Source: Bradyrhizobium ontarionense (GTDB taxonomy: Bacteria > Pseudomonadota > Alphaproteobacteria > Rhizobiales > Xanthobacteraceae). From it: a stretch of 64,000 nt of DNA. The first letter of the stretch is position 1; every line of letters begins with the position of its first letter. The DNA is taken from NCBI RefSeq assembly GCF_021088345.1, contig NZ_CP088156.1:5022001-5086000 (forward strand). The letters are read 5' to 3'. Positions 44,599 through 53,216 of this stretch are shown piece after piece. A model generated the notes under the pieces. It saw only the letters and a list, made by a program, of their open reading frames with translations, ran no database searches and had not been told where the DNA came from. The translations under genes and the position numbers were made by a program.

Positions 44599-45843
44599 CT
44601 AGCGCTTAACCGACAAAGACAGTGCTTCCCTCGCCGCCCGTTCACCGCTGTCGCGCGCACCATGCGCGGTCGAGAAGAAATCCAACGGTGTCGCCTCGCC
44701 GGCGAAGAACAGGCGATCATCGACGGGCGCGGCAAGCACCGCGCGCTTGTCGGCATGGCCCGGCAACGCGTGCGAATAGGCGCCGCGCGCGAAGGGATCG
44801 GCGCCCCAGCGTGACTCGGCGAGCGGCTTGAGGCTCTTGCGGATATCGCTGCCGAGCAGAGCGACGACATCGTCGATCGCCTGCGCGGCCAGCGCACCGT
44901 CGCCTGCCGCCTCGATCTCGCGCGCGAAGCTGCCGCCGTAAAAGCCCTCGATGCAGGGCTGGCCGAACGGGCGCAGTTGAAAGCTGCCGACCCGCGCGCT
45001 GCTGCTCCGGCCGCGCATACCGGAATCCTTGGGCAGGTGTTCCCAGCCGTCGAGTCCCAACGTCACCTTGTTGTCGAGCCCGAGCGGCAGGCCGGCGGCG
45101 GCTTCGAGCTTGCCGGGGAGCGCCGGGACGAAACGGATCGCTTCATCGGCGATCAGGTTGGTCGGCACGGTGACGATGACCTTGTCGGCGGTCAGCGTAC
45201 CCTGCGAGGTCATGATACGGATGCGCTTGTCGCTGTGATCGATCAGCGTCACGCTGCAGTTCAAGGCGACCGGCAGGCCCGCACCGTAGGCGGCGACCAG
45301 AGTGCCGTAGCCGCTACGGACGCGCCAGTTCAGCTCGGTGTCCTCATAGGCCTCGAAGTCGAGCAGCGACATCTGGTCGAGCTCGCAGCCGTTGAGATAG
45401 CTGCAGATCGCATCGATCATGCCGTTCCAGCGATTGCCGGGCTCGAGATAATCGCTGGCCGGCGCATCGCGGCCGCTCTCTGCGGCCTTCGCCGTGCGGG
45501 TGAAGAACGCGTCCAGCGCGCGGATGAAATCCTCGCGCTCGGGCTTCGGGAACGCCGCGTCATAGGCCTGGTCGCGCCACGGCGGCCGGCTCTTGTCGAT
45601 GGCGAAGGAAAGCTGCTCGGCGATGGCGACGAAGGAGTTGCGGTCGGCCGAATGCAGCCAGCCGCAGCCGAGGTCGAACGTGACATCAGGCGAGGCCATG
45701 ATGGTGTGGGCACGGCCGCCGATGCGGTCGCGCGCCTCCAGCACGATGAAGGAGACACCCTTGTCCTGCAGCGCATGCGCCGCGCCGAGGCCGGCCGCGC
45801 CGGCCCCGATGATGGCAATGTCGATGGAGGATGGGAAAGACAT
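44599..45843 (-). CDS. FAD-dependent amine oxidase family protein
   Basis: 414 residues. Starts MSFPSSIDIAIIGAGAAGLGAAHALQ with the Rossmann GAGAAG; VLEARDRIGGRAHT follows, then GCGWLHSADRN and the C-terminal FAD motif DRLFFAGEAT. The RSGYGTLVAAYGAGLPV segment is typical of flavin monoamine oxidases. GGATGAG before the ATG at 45843 supports the start. A longer frame reaching 45942 is open, but its residues are encoded by a dispersed repeat, not by the gene. Substrate unknown. Confidence 0.93.
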   Translation of the reverse strand: MSFPSSIDIAIIGAGAAGLGAAHALQDKGVSFIVLEARDRIGGRAHTIMASPDVTFDLGCGWLHSADRNSFVAIAEQLSFAIDKSRPPWRDQAYDAAFPKPEREDFIRALDAFFTRTAKAAESGRDAPASDYLEPGNRWNGMIDAICSYLNGCELDQMSLLDFEAYEDTELNWRVRSGYGTLVAAYGAGLPVALNCSVTLIDHSDKRIRIMTSQGTLTADKVIVTVPTNLIADEAIRFVPALPGKLEAAAGLPLGLDNKVTLGLDGWEHLPKDSGMRGRSSSARVGSFQLRPFGQPCIEGFYGGSFAREIEAAGDGALAAQAIDDVVALLGSDIRKSLKPLAESRWGADPFARGAYSHALPGHADKRAVLAAPVDDRLFFAGEATPLDFFSTAHGARDSGERAAREALSLSVKR

Positions 45844-45861
45844 TGGCTCATCCAGCTCCGT

Positions 45862-45946
45862 CGTCATGCCCGGCCTTGTGCCGGGCATCCACATCGTTCG
45901 CGCAAGCCCCAAAACGTGGATGGCCGGGACAAGCCCGGCCATGACG
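45862..45946. repeat. Inverted repeat of CGTCATGCCCGGCC type
   Basis: CGTCATGCCCGGCCTTGTGCCGGG and the facing CCGGGACAAGCCCGGCCATGACG are near reverse complements with CCACATCGTT/AACGTGG pairing inside. A dispersed Rhizobiales repeat in the gap between typA and the amine oxidase gene; it causes a spurious N-terminal extension of the latter. Confidence 0.8.
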
Positions 45947-45969
45947 AGATTGAGAGCTGAGGACGGAAA

Positions 45970-47796
<1,827 letters not shown>

Positions 47797-48021
47797 GGTC
47801 GGTGTCTTCTAAGCTTTCTCAAGAGCCCGTGCTCTGTCCCCGGCGGGGCGCGCGCTTTATGATAATCGAATCAAGCTGTTAGCTTTGCGACGCGCGCTCG
47901 CGAAACTCGTTCGGCGGCAGGGGCCGGCAGCCCCAAATAGGAAACCCGGCCAATGGACCGGGCAAACCTCACGCGTTGCGGCGCAATATAGGCAGAAAAT
48001 GCCAAAAAACAATGACTGGTT

Positions 48022-48762
48022 TCAGGACTCGGAAGCGGTTTCATCGGCGCGCCGACGGGGCCGGGCCGTGCCCAGCACGATGGCCCCGACCGTGCTGGCC
48101 AGAAGTCCCGCAAGGAAGGGCGGAGACAGTACATCGTTGAACCAGACGATCCGGCTCAGCCCATAGAGAACGACGTAGGTGCCGGGAATGAGCAGCATCA
48201 GCCCGGCCATAACCGTCAGGCCGACAATGCCAGGGAGCCGCCGACGCAGCCGCAACCTCGCGCCAATTCCGGCCGCGCCGAGCAGGAAGCCTGCGATCAC
48301 CACGCCCTGGTCGTCGATGTCGTTGTAGGTCGCCAGGGCAATGCAGCCGAGCACCAGCGACCAGAGGCCCGGCAGCAGCAGCGCGACTGCCGCGACCGAC
48401 GTGACGGTTGTCGGCCAGCCGTTCGCCGGCGAAACCGTCGCGGTGGGCGGTCCCCCGCCGTTGCGCCGCCCACGCCGGATCAGGACGGCGCCCGCGGTCG
48501 CGGCGGACAGGCCTGCGAGGAAGAAGCCCAGATAGCCTCCCATCGTCCATCCGTCGGCAATGGCGGCCTGGACGGTCGCGTAAAGGCCCCAGCAGATCAT
48601 CGCAAGGCCGGCGAGCTGGATGATGGACATCAGACAACCGCCGCCACCCGACGCCGCTGCGACCGGATCCGGCGCGCCCCCGGGCGGCCCTTTCCAGCGC
48701 TCCCGTGGCAGCGGCGGGCGCGCGCGTTCAGCGTCATTCTGGCCTGACTCATTCGGCGACAT
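48022..48762 (-). CDS. Membrane protein made of three fused two-helix LLLPG-type units
   Basis: 246 residues. After a ~35-residue disordered start come six helices in three diverged units. Unit 1: LAGLAMICWGLYATVQAA..FFLAGLSAATAGAVLIRRGRR. Unit 2: VALLLPGLWSLVLGCIALA..VVIAGFLLGAAGIGARLRLRRR. Unit 3: GLMLLIPGTYVVLYGLSRI..FLAGLLASTVGAIVLGTARPRRR. Each unit has a LLxPG-type first helix, an AGL/AGF second helix and a basic end, like the single-unit proteins encoded just upstream (49187-49680). Last gene of the minus-strand lipid-type operon. The ATG at 48762 has GAGG upstream. No known family recognised. Confidence 0.75.
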   Translation of the reverse strand: MSPNESGQNDAERARPPLPRERWKGPPGGAPDPVAAASGGGGCLMSIIQLAGLAMICWGLYATVQAAIADGWTMGGYLGFFLAGLSAATAGAVLIRRGRRNGGGPPTATVSPANGWPTTVTSVAAVALLLPGLWSLVLGCIALATYNDIDDQGVVIAGFLLGAAGIGARLRLRRRLPGIVGLTVMAGLMLLIPGTYVVLYGLSRIVWFNDVLSPPFLAGLLASTVGAIVLGTARPRRRADETASES

Positions 48763-49039
48763 CGCGATGCCTCGGCTCAGCGCCACCGGCGGTAGAGCGC
48801 CAACGCGATCTGCATGAGGCCGGGAATGGCAAACCGACCAGAATCAATCCCGGGCCCGACAGGCCGCCGGCGACGATGTCGGAGCGGAACATAGCGAATA
48901 CGCAGCCGACGGGAAACAGCAGGGCGAGACCGCCAAGCACCGCCAGAACGGTCGCCAGCAGGCTGACCGGCTGCCGAACCCGGGGCAGCTCCTGCAGGAA
49001 GGGCGACAGGATCGGACGACGATCGTCTGGATCATTCAT
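48749..49039 (-). CDS. Small membrane protein of the LLLPG family with an apparent frameshift near its end
   Basis: As it stands, 96 residues: two helices (VSLLATVLAVLGGLALLFPVGCVFAMF; GGLSGPGLILVG) then an unnatural tail PFPASCRSRWRST. In the next frame the sequence continues FAIPGLMQIALALYRRWR and stops at 48777, a normal helix plus basic end with strong GC3. One base seems lost in the run at 48831-48833 (GGTTT on the coding strand). The repaired gene would end 14 bases before the next start instead of overlapping it. Start MNDPDDRRPILSPF at 49039. Confidence 0.7.
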   Translation of the reverse strand: MNDPDDRRPILSPFLQELPRVRQPVSLLATVLAVLGGLALLFPVGCVFAMFRSDIVAGGLSGPGLILVGLPFPASCRSRWRSTAGGAEPRHRDVAE

Positions 49040-49045
49040 GATCGT

Positions 49046-49186
49046 TCATGGCCGCGTTGGACCCATGCGATGGATGGCGAACAACATCACGACAAGGCCG
49101 GCCGCCGCCAGTCCCAATCCGGGCCCGTCAACGGATCGAAGAGCGGTTGGGACGAAGCCGCGAGGGTCACCGTCATGCAGCGTCCG
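49046..49186 (-). pseudogene. Start-less relic of an LLLPG-family small membrane protein
   Basis: Directly after the TGA of the upstream gene, and in the same frame, the minus strand reads GDPRGFVPTALRSVDGPGLGLAAAGLVVMLFAIHRMGPTRP and stops at 49046. This matches the second half of the protein at 49423-49680 (ADPRGALPLTGLAFVIAGGGLLMIIAAVGRM). No start codon or first helix is present, so it is the 3' half of a lost copy, probably after deletion in a tandem array. Confidence 0.55.
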
Positions 49187-49426
49187 TCAACGACGCCACG
49201 CTGTCATGATCAGCCAGATCCCGCCGGCGCCGATCGCCAGGCCGGCGACGACCCACGCCGTCAACGCGTCCGGCCAGCTTTTCTCCTGCAACCCGAGATA
49301 GCCGAAGACCACGGCGCAGGCGCCGGGCAGCAGCAGGATCACGCCGGCCACGAACAGAAACGCCGCCAGGCAGCCACTGCGCTGCTCCGGGGGTGTCGCG
49401 GGAGGGGGCGCGTCGGGTGTCGTCAT
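49187..49426 (-). CDS. Small two-helix membrane protein of the LLLPG family
   Basis: 79 residues: a Pro-rich start MTTPDAPPPATPPEQRSGC, helix 1 AAFLFVAGVILLLPGACAVVFGYLG, a short loop with EKSWPDAL, helix 2 WVVAGLAIGAGGIWLIMTAW, ending RR. The ATG overlaps the upstream stop by four bases (ATGA at 49423-49426), so translation is coupled. Clearly paralogous to the upstream 85-residue protein (shared P-P/E start, GC(L)(T/A)AFL, LLLPG). No known family recognised. Confidence 0.75.
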   Translation of the reverse strand: MTTPDAPPPATPPEQRSGCLAAFLFVAGVILLLPGACAVVFGYLGLQEKSWPDALTAWVVAGLAIGAGGIWLIMTAWRR

Positions 49427-49680
49427 TGCGGTGGCTTCCGGCGTTTCATCCTGCCGACGGCGGCAATGATCATCAGGAGGCCGCCGCCTGCGATAACGAA
49501 GGCCAGTCCGGTCAACGGCAGCGCGCCGCGCGGATCGGCGATGACGCACAGCACGCCGGGGAGCAGCAGGATGATGCCGAAGACGATCAGAAAGGCAGTG
49601 AGGCAGCCATTGCCGGCCTCCGGCGAGCCTGGACCGCGAGCCGGCGGCCAGACCGGCAATTTCTGCTCCGGCTCGCTCAT
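49423..49680 (-). CDS. Small two-helix membrane protein of the LLLPG family, first in the array
   Basis: 85 residues: MSEPEQKLPVWPPARGPGSPEAGNG start, helix 1 CLTAFLIVFGIILLLPGVLCVIA, DPRGALPL loop, helix 2 GLAFVIAGGGLLMIIAAVG, basic end RMKRRKPPQ. Its ATG overlaps the stop of the radical SAM gene by four bases (49677-49680), which ties it functionally to that enzyme. Possible partner or lipid-handling subunit. No family recognised. Confidence 0.77.
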   Translation of the reverse strand: MSEPEQKLPVWPPARGPGSPEAGNGCLTAFLIVFGIILLLPGVLCVIADPRGALPLTGLAFVIAGGGLLMIIAAVGRMKRRKPPQ

Positions 49681-51092
49681 GATCGGCCGCCTTTCGCCAG
49701 TCGCGCCCTGATGCCGTCGATGGCGCCGTTGCGGTAGAACAGGTTGTAGGTGTCGAACGGGATGATCTCGCCGCGCTCGGTGACGAAATGGATGCAGGAA
49801 CGCTTGACGTTGCCGATGCAGAAATTGAAGCGGTCGAGAAACTGCACGATGGTGACGCGGAAGACGTGCTCATAGCCGAGATCGTCGGGCACCTCGACGG
49901 TCGGCAGGCAGCACAGGAATTCGGCAACGCGCTGGCCGGTGTTGAGCGCGCCGGACGACAGCGAGAACAGCTCGACGAATTTTTCGCGCAGCACCGGATA
50001 TTTTTCCGGGCTGATCGTGTTCGGCATCACCGACAAGAGCTCTTCCTGCGGCACCATCGAGGTCAGCGGCAGCACCGTGGTGCCGTTGCGCAGGCCATAG
50101 CCGATCGAGATGCTTTCGGGATTGCAGGGCAGCGGGATCATGTCGGTGTCGCCGAACACGCCGGTCTCGACGACGCGGCGGCGGATCTCCGACAGCATGA
50201 TGCGGTCGGTGTCCTTGTTGAAATCCGCGTTGCGGCCGGCGTCCTGCACCGGCTGCAGCGTCACCCCGCGGACGCATTTCCATTCGAGCGCGTGGCGGAC
50301 GATGTCGCCGATCTCGTCGTCATTGACGCCGCGCTTGATGGTCGCGACCAGCGTCGTCGAGATGCCCTCGCGCTCCAGATTCTCCAGCGCCTGCTGGCGG
50401 ATGCGGCGCAGGTCAGCGCCGCGCAGATTGGTGAGCCCGGCGCGCGACAATGAATCGAACTGCAGGTAAACCTCGAGGCCACGCTTGTTTTCGGCCAGCC
50501 TTGCCACGAAGTCCGGCTCGCGGGCGATGCGCAGGCCGTTGGTGTTGATCATGACATGGCGGATCGGACGCGCCCGCACCGCGGCGAGGATGTCGAAGAA
50601 GTCAGGATGCAGCGTCGGCTCGCCGCCGGAGATCTGCACCAGGTCCGGCTCGCCCTCGCTTCTCACCAGCGCGTCCAGCATCCGCTCGACGGTGGCGAGC
50701 GGGGTGAAATGCGCCCGCTGCGGCGAGGACTCCGCGAAGCACACCGGGCAGGTCAGGTTGCAGTGATCGGTGATCTCGATCAGCGCCAGGCAGGAATGCT
50801 GCTCGTGGTCGGGGCACAGGCCGCAATCATAGGGGCAGCCATACTCGGTGCGGCGCTGGAAGCTGAGCGGCGTGTCGCCGGGCTTGATGAAGTCCTTGCA
50901 GCGACGCCAATAGGCGGCATCGTCGGAGACCAGCGTCGACTGCACGCCGTGATCCGGGCAGCGCTTCTCGTACCAGACCTCGTTGTCGAGGATCTGGATC
51001 TTGGTCGGCACCAGCGCGAGGCAGGTCTCGCAGAGCGATTGGGTCTGCCCCCAGAACACGTAGGGACGTGACTTACGCAGCGGCGCGTTCAT
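49677..51092 (-). CDS. Radical SAM protein of the tetraether lipid synthase (Tes)/COG1964 type
   Basis: 471 residues. The radical SAM cluster motif is C111-x3-C115-x2-C118 (ITDHCNLTCPVCFAES). In front lies C86-x3-C90-x2-C93...C101 (YGCPYDCGLCPDHEQHSC), and at the start a rubredoxin-like C21-x2-C24...C45PDH. This order is that of archaeal Tes, which joins lipid tails by C-C bonds. Further marks are QISGGEPTLHPDFFDIL and the C-terminal FNFCIGNVKRSCIHFV with more cysteines. Overlaps the Lgt-like gene by 20 bases and the small membrane gene by four. Substrate is inferred to be a membrane lipid; other COG1964 roles are possible. Confidence 0.85.
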   Translation of the reverse strand: MNAPLRKSRPYVFWGQTQSLCETCLALVPTKIQILDNEVWYEKRCPDHGVQSTLVSDDAAYWRRCKDFIKPGDTPLSFQRRTEYGCPYDCGLCPDHEQHSCLALIEITDHCNLTCPVCFAESSPQRAHFTPLATVERMLDALVRSEGEPDLVQISGGEPTLHPDFFDILAAVRARPIRHVMINTNGLRIAREPDFVARLAENKRGLEVYLQFDSLSRAGLTNLRGADLRRIRQQALENLEREGISTTLVATIKRGVNDDEIGDIVRHALEWKCVRGVTLQPVQDAGRNADFNKDTDRIMLSEIRRRVVETGVFGDTDMIPLPCNPESISIGYGLRNGTTVLPLTSMVPQEELLSVMPNTISPEKYPVLREKFVELFSLSSGALNTGQRVAEFLCCLPTVEVPDDLGYEHVFRVTIVQFLDRFNFCIGNVKRSCIHFVTERGEIIPFDTYNLFYRNGAIDGIRARLAKGGRS

Positions 51093-51801
51093 GCAGAACC
51101 TTTGCTCGTGGCGCCGTCGCCAGCATGGCCATGGCGTAAGCCGCGATGGCGAGCGACAGCAGATGAAACAGCGTGAACGGGCCGATCACCGGCCCATAGG
51201 GCTTGAGGAATTCCCAGGCGAAGCGCTGCAGCCCATAGACGAGCAGTGCGAGATAGAAGCCATTGGCGATCACGGTCGCGTTCCGGCGCAGCACGGCGGC
51301 GACATAGAAGGCTGCGAATATCGCCATCGCGAGGCTCTCATAGAGCTGCACCGGATGGCGCAGGATGCGGTCGCCGAAATCATGGCCCCAGGGCAACGCC
51401 GTCGGCGTGCCATAGGTGAAGTCGTCGAGCCCCGCGGCATAGCAGCCGATGCGGCCAACGGCGATGCCGACCGCCATCGGCAGCGCAAAGCGCGCGCCGG
51501 TGCGCACCGCAATGCCGTGACGCCATTTGTACAGCTCGACCGCGATGATGCCGCCCGCTAGCGCGCCTTCGACCGAGCGGGCCACGCCAGCCAGGCCGGA
51601 GAACCACAGGTTCAGGCTACCGAACAGGTACGCGCCGATCCCGGCGCCGAATACCAGCGCCGCGACATACGGCCATTCGGTCGCCTGTCCGGGAAAGCGC
51701 AGCCCCTGGAGACGCGACAGCCACCAGCCGGCAGCGCCGGCGGTGAGCCACGCGGCAACATCGAAGATTGCGTGAAGCGCAGCCCCGCCCATGAACCCCA
51801 T
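51073..51801 (-). CDS. Divergent prolipoprotein diacylglyceryl transferase (Lgt)-like membrane protein
   Basis: 242 residues, about seven helices. Lgt marks kept: GRIGCYAAGLDDFTYG (Lgt GRxGNF-type, with N replaced by C), HPVQLYES, and RFAWEFLKPYGP near the end. The HGG motif that holds the essential histidine of true Lgt is not seen; the matching place reads SVEGALAGGIIAVE. It is therefore probably not the housekeeping lipoprotein enzyme but a relative acting on phosphatidylglycerol or another lipid. First gene of the operon, 70 bases after the Crp/Fnr gene, overlapping the radical SAM gene. Confidence 0.8.
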   Translation of the reverse strand: MGFMGGAALHAIFDVAAWLTAGAAGWWLSRLQGLRFPGQATEWPYVAALVFGAGIGAYLFGSLNLWFSGLAGVARSVEGALAGGIIAVELYKWRHGIAVRTGARFALPMAVGIAVGRIGCYAAGLDDFTYGTPTALPWGHDFGDRILRHPVQLYESLAMAIFAAFYVAAVLRRNATVIANGFYLALLVYGLQRFAWEFLKPYGPVIGPFTLFHLLSLAIAAYAMAMLATAPRAKVLHERAAA

Positions 51802-51802
51802 C

Positions 51803-51820
51803 GTCCGATCGTTGTCGGAC
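51803..51820. promoter_or_regulatory. Short palindrome just before the Lgt-like gene
   Basis: GTCCGA-TCGTTG-TCGGAC: perfect 6-base arms with a 6-base spacer, two bases upstream of the predicted start codon at 51801 and inside the 70-base gap after the Crp/Fnr gene. Could be an operator or leader hairpin; not a canonical Fnr or Crp box. Confidence 0.35.
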
Positions 51821-51871
51821 TATGACAAGTTCGGCCCATGGAAGGCAATGCCGTCCGGGTGCGGGAGCCGC

Positions 51872-52633
51872 TCAGCCGGTCGCGGCCTCGTCGGCCGGAT
51901 AGACACCGCGCAGGACTTCCTCGAAATGAGTCTTCACCGCCTCGTTGCACAGACATGACCGGCGCTTGAGCGCGTCGAAGTCTCGCACCACGAAGGCGCC
52001 GCGCCGGGTCTCGAGGATGCCGTCCGCCCGGAAGCTCTGGATCACGCGGCTGACGTAGCTGCGGCCGACACCGAGCAGCGTCGCGAGTTGCTCATGGGTG
52101 AGCGGCACGACGTCGTCCCCATCGGTGCGCTCCATCGCCGCGACGATCCATTTCGCCGTGCGCTGGTCGATCGAGTGGATGGCATTGCAGGCCGTGGACT
52201 GGAACATCTGCGCCAGCATGCAATCGGCATAGCGCGCGAACACGTTGCGCAACGTCTTCGATTGCAGCTTGGCGGCTGCCAGACGGGACAACGGCAGCCT
52301 TGCAAACGGGCCGCCGAACTTGACCACGATCCGGGTATAGGCCGGCAGAAAGCCTTCGCTGACGATGCCGCCGACCGCGCCCTCGCGGCCGACCAGGATG
52401 GTCTCGACGTCGCGGCCGTCCTCATTGGGAACGAGATAGGACGCGAGCGCCGGCCCGCAGGGAAAATGTACGATCTGCACGTCATCTCCCGGACTGTAGA
52501 TCAGATCGTTCGGCGCCGCCTCGTCCGCGGACAGATATGGGGCGATCAGCGCGTAGTCGGCCGGGCTCAGCCGCCGCAACAGGTTGTTGTAGGGCCGCTC
52601 CCGGGCGAGCGTCGTGACACCTTGGCTCAGCAT
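51872..52633 (-). CDS. Crp/Fnr family transcription regulator
   Basis: 253 residues. N-terminal cyclic-nucleotide-binding-like domain (LIYSPGDDVQIVHFPCGPALASYLV; ETILVGREGAVGGIVSEG) and C-terminal winged helix (LTHEQLATLLGVGRSYVSRVIQSFRADGILETRRG). The cluster cysteines of Fnr are absent, and the cAMP-pocket RxxS pattern is not evident. Related proteins in Bradyrhizobium are numerous and respond to varied signals. It lies 70 bases upstream of the Lgt-like gene on the same strand and could control or be part of that operon. Confidence 0.92.
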   Translation of the reverse strand: MLSQGVTTLARERPYNNLLRRLSPADYALIAPYLSADEAAPNDLIYSPGDDVQIVHFPCGPALASYLVPNEDGRDVETILVGREGAVGGIVSEGFLPAYTRIVVKFGGPFARLPLSRLAAAKLQSKTLRNVFARYADCMLAQMFQSTACNAIHSIDQRTAKWIVAAMERTDGDDVVPLTHEQLATLLGVGRSYVSRVIQSFRADGILETRRGAFVVRDFDALKRRSCLCNEAVKTHFEEVLRGVYPADEAATG

Positions 52634-52800
52634 TTGTCACCCCCGCGCTACGCATGTGCGTGATACGTGCCCTCTGTGTTCACAAGTGCACCGACACAGG
52701 AACTCTGATATGCTGGTTTCCGTTCCAGGAACCCGCCGGCGTGCTCGATAGGAGGCGCGGGCTGCGGAGCCGTCCTTCACCCTGGAACCCCGCAAATCCC

Positions 52801-53175
52801 ATGACCTGCTCGCAACCCCGCGTGCCCGAGCTGTATCAGGACGTGCTGGTCGTTGAAGACGACCCGATCATAGCGCTCGGCCTCGAAGACACCATCGCCG
52901 ACCTCGGCATTGCCGCTGTCCGGGTCGCCTCCAATGTCGCGACCGCGCTCGCGATGATCGCCGAGCGCGCGCCGGAATTCGCGCTGCTCGATGTCGGCCT
53001 GGTGCGCGAAAAGAGCTTCGCGATCGCCGAACGCCTGACGACGCTCGGCATTCCCTTCGCCTTTTCGACCGGCTACGGCGCAGACCGCGTACCGGCCGCA
53101 TTTTCCGACCGGCCACGGCTGCCGAAGCCGTGCCCGACGGACGCATTGGAGGCAGTGCTGCAACGACGCGATTAG
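52801..53175 (+). CDS. Single-domain response regulator (receiver)
   Basis: 124 residues, a CheY-like receiver without output domain. Acidic pocket D20/D21 (VVEDDP), phosphoacceptor D64 (FALLDVGLV), T90 (FSTGYG) and K109 (RLPKPC) are all present, so phosphorylation is expected. The FAFSTGYG pattern is that of receivers paired with HWE/HisKA2 kinases in Rhizobiales. No kinase is near. Divergent from the Crp/Fnr gene. The start is ATG 52801; in-frame codons upstream are not receiver-like. Confidence 0.92.
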   Translation: MTCSQPRVPELYQDVLVVEDDPIIALGLEDTIADLGIAAVRVASNVATALAMIAERAPEFALLDVGLVREKSFAIAERLTTLGIPFAFSTGYGADRVPAAFSDRPRLPKPCPTDALEAVLQRRD

Positions 53176-53216
53176 GCGCCGTCGCCGCACTTGCTCGCCT
53201 TCGGAGCGAGCAGACT

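Noticed and set aside
45844..45942. N-terminal extension of the amine oxidase (reads LVPAIHV-type residues)
   Set aside because: Encoded by a dispersed palindromic repeat; the conserved protein begins at 45843 with a ribosome site.
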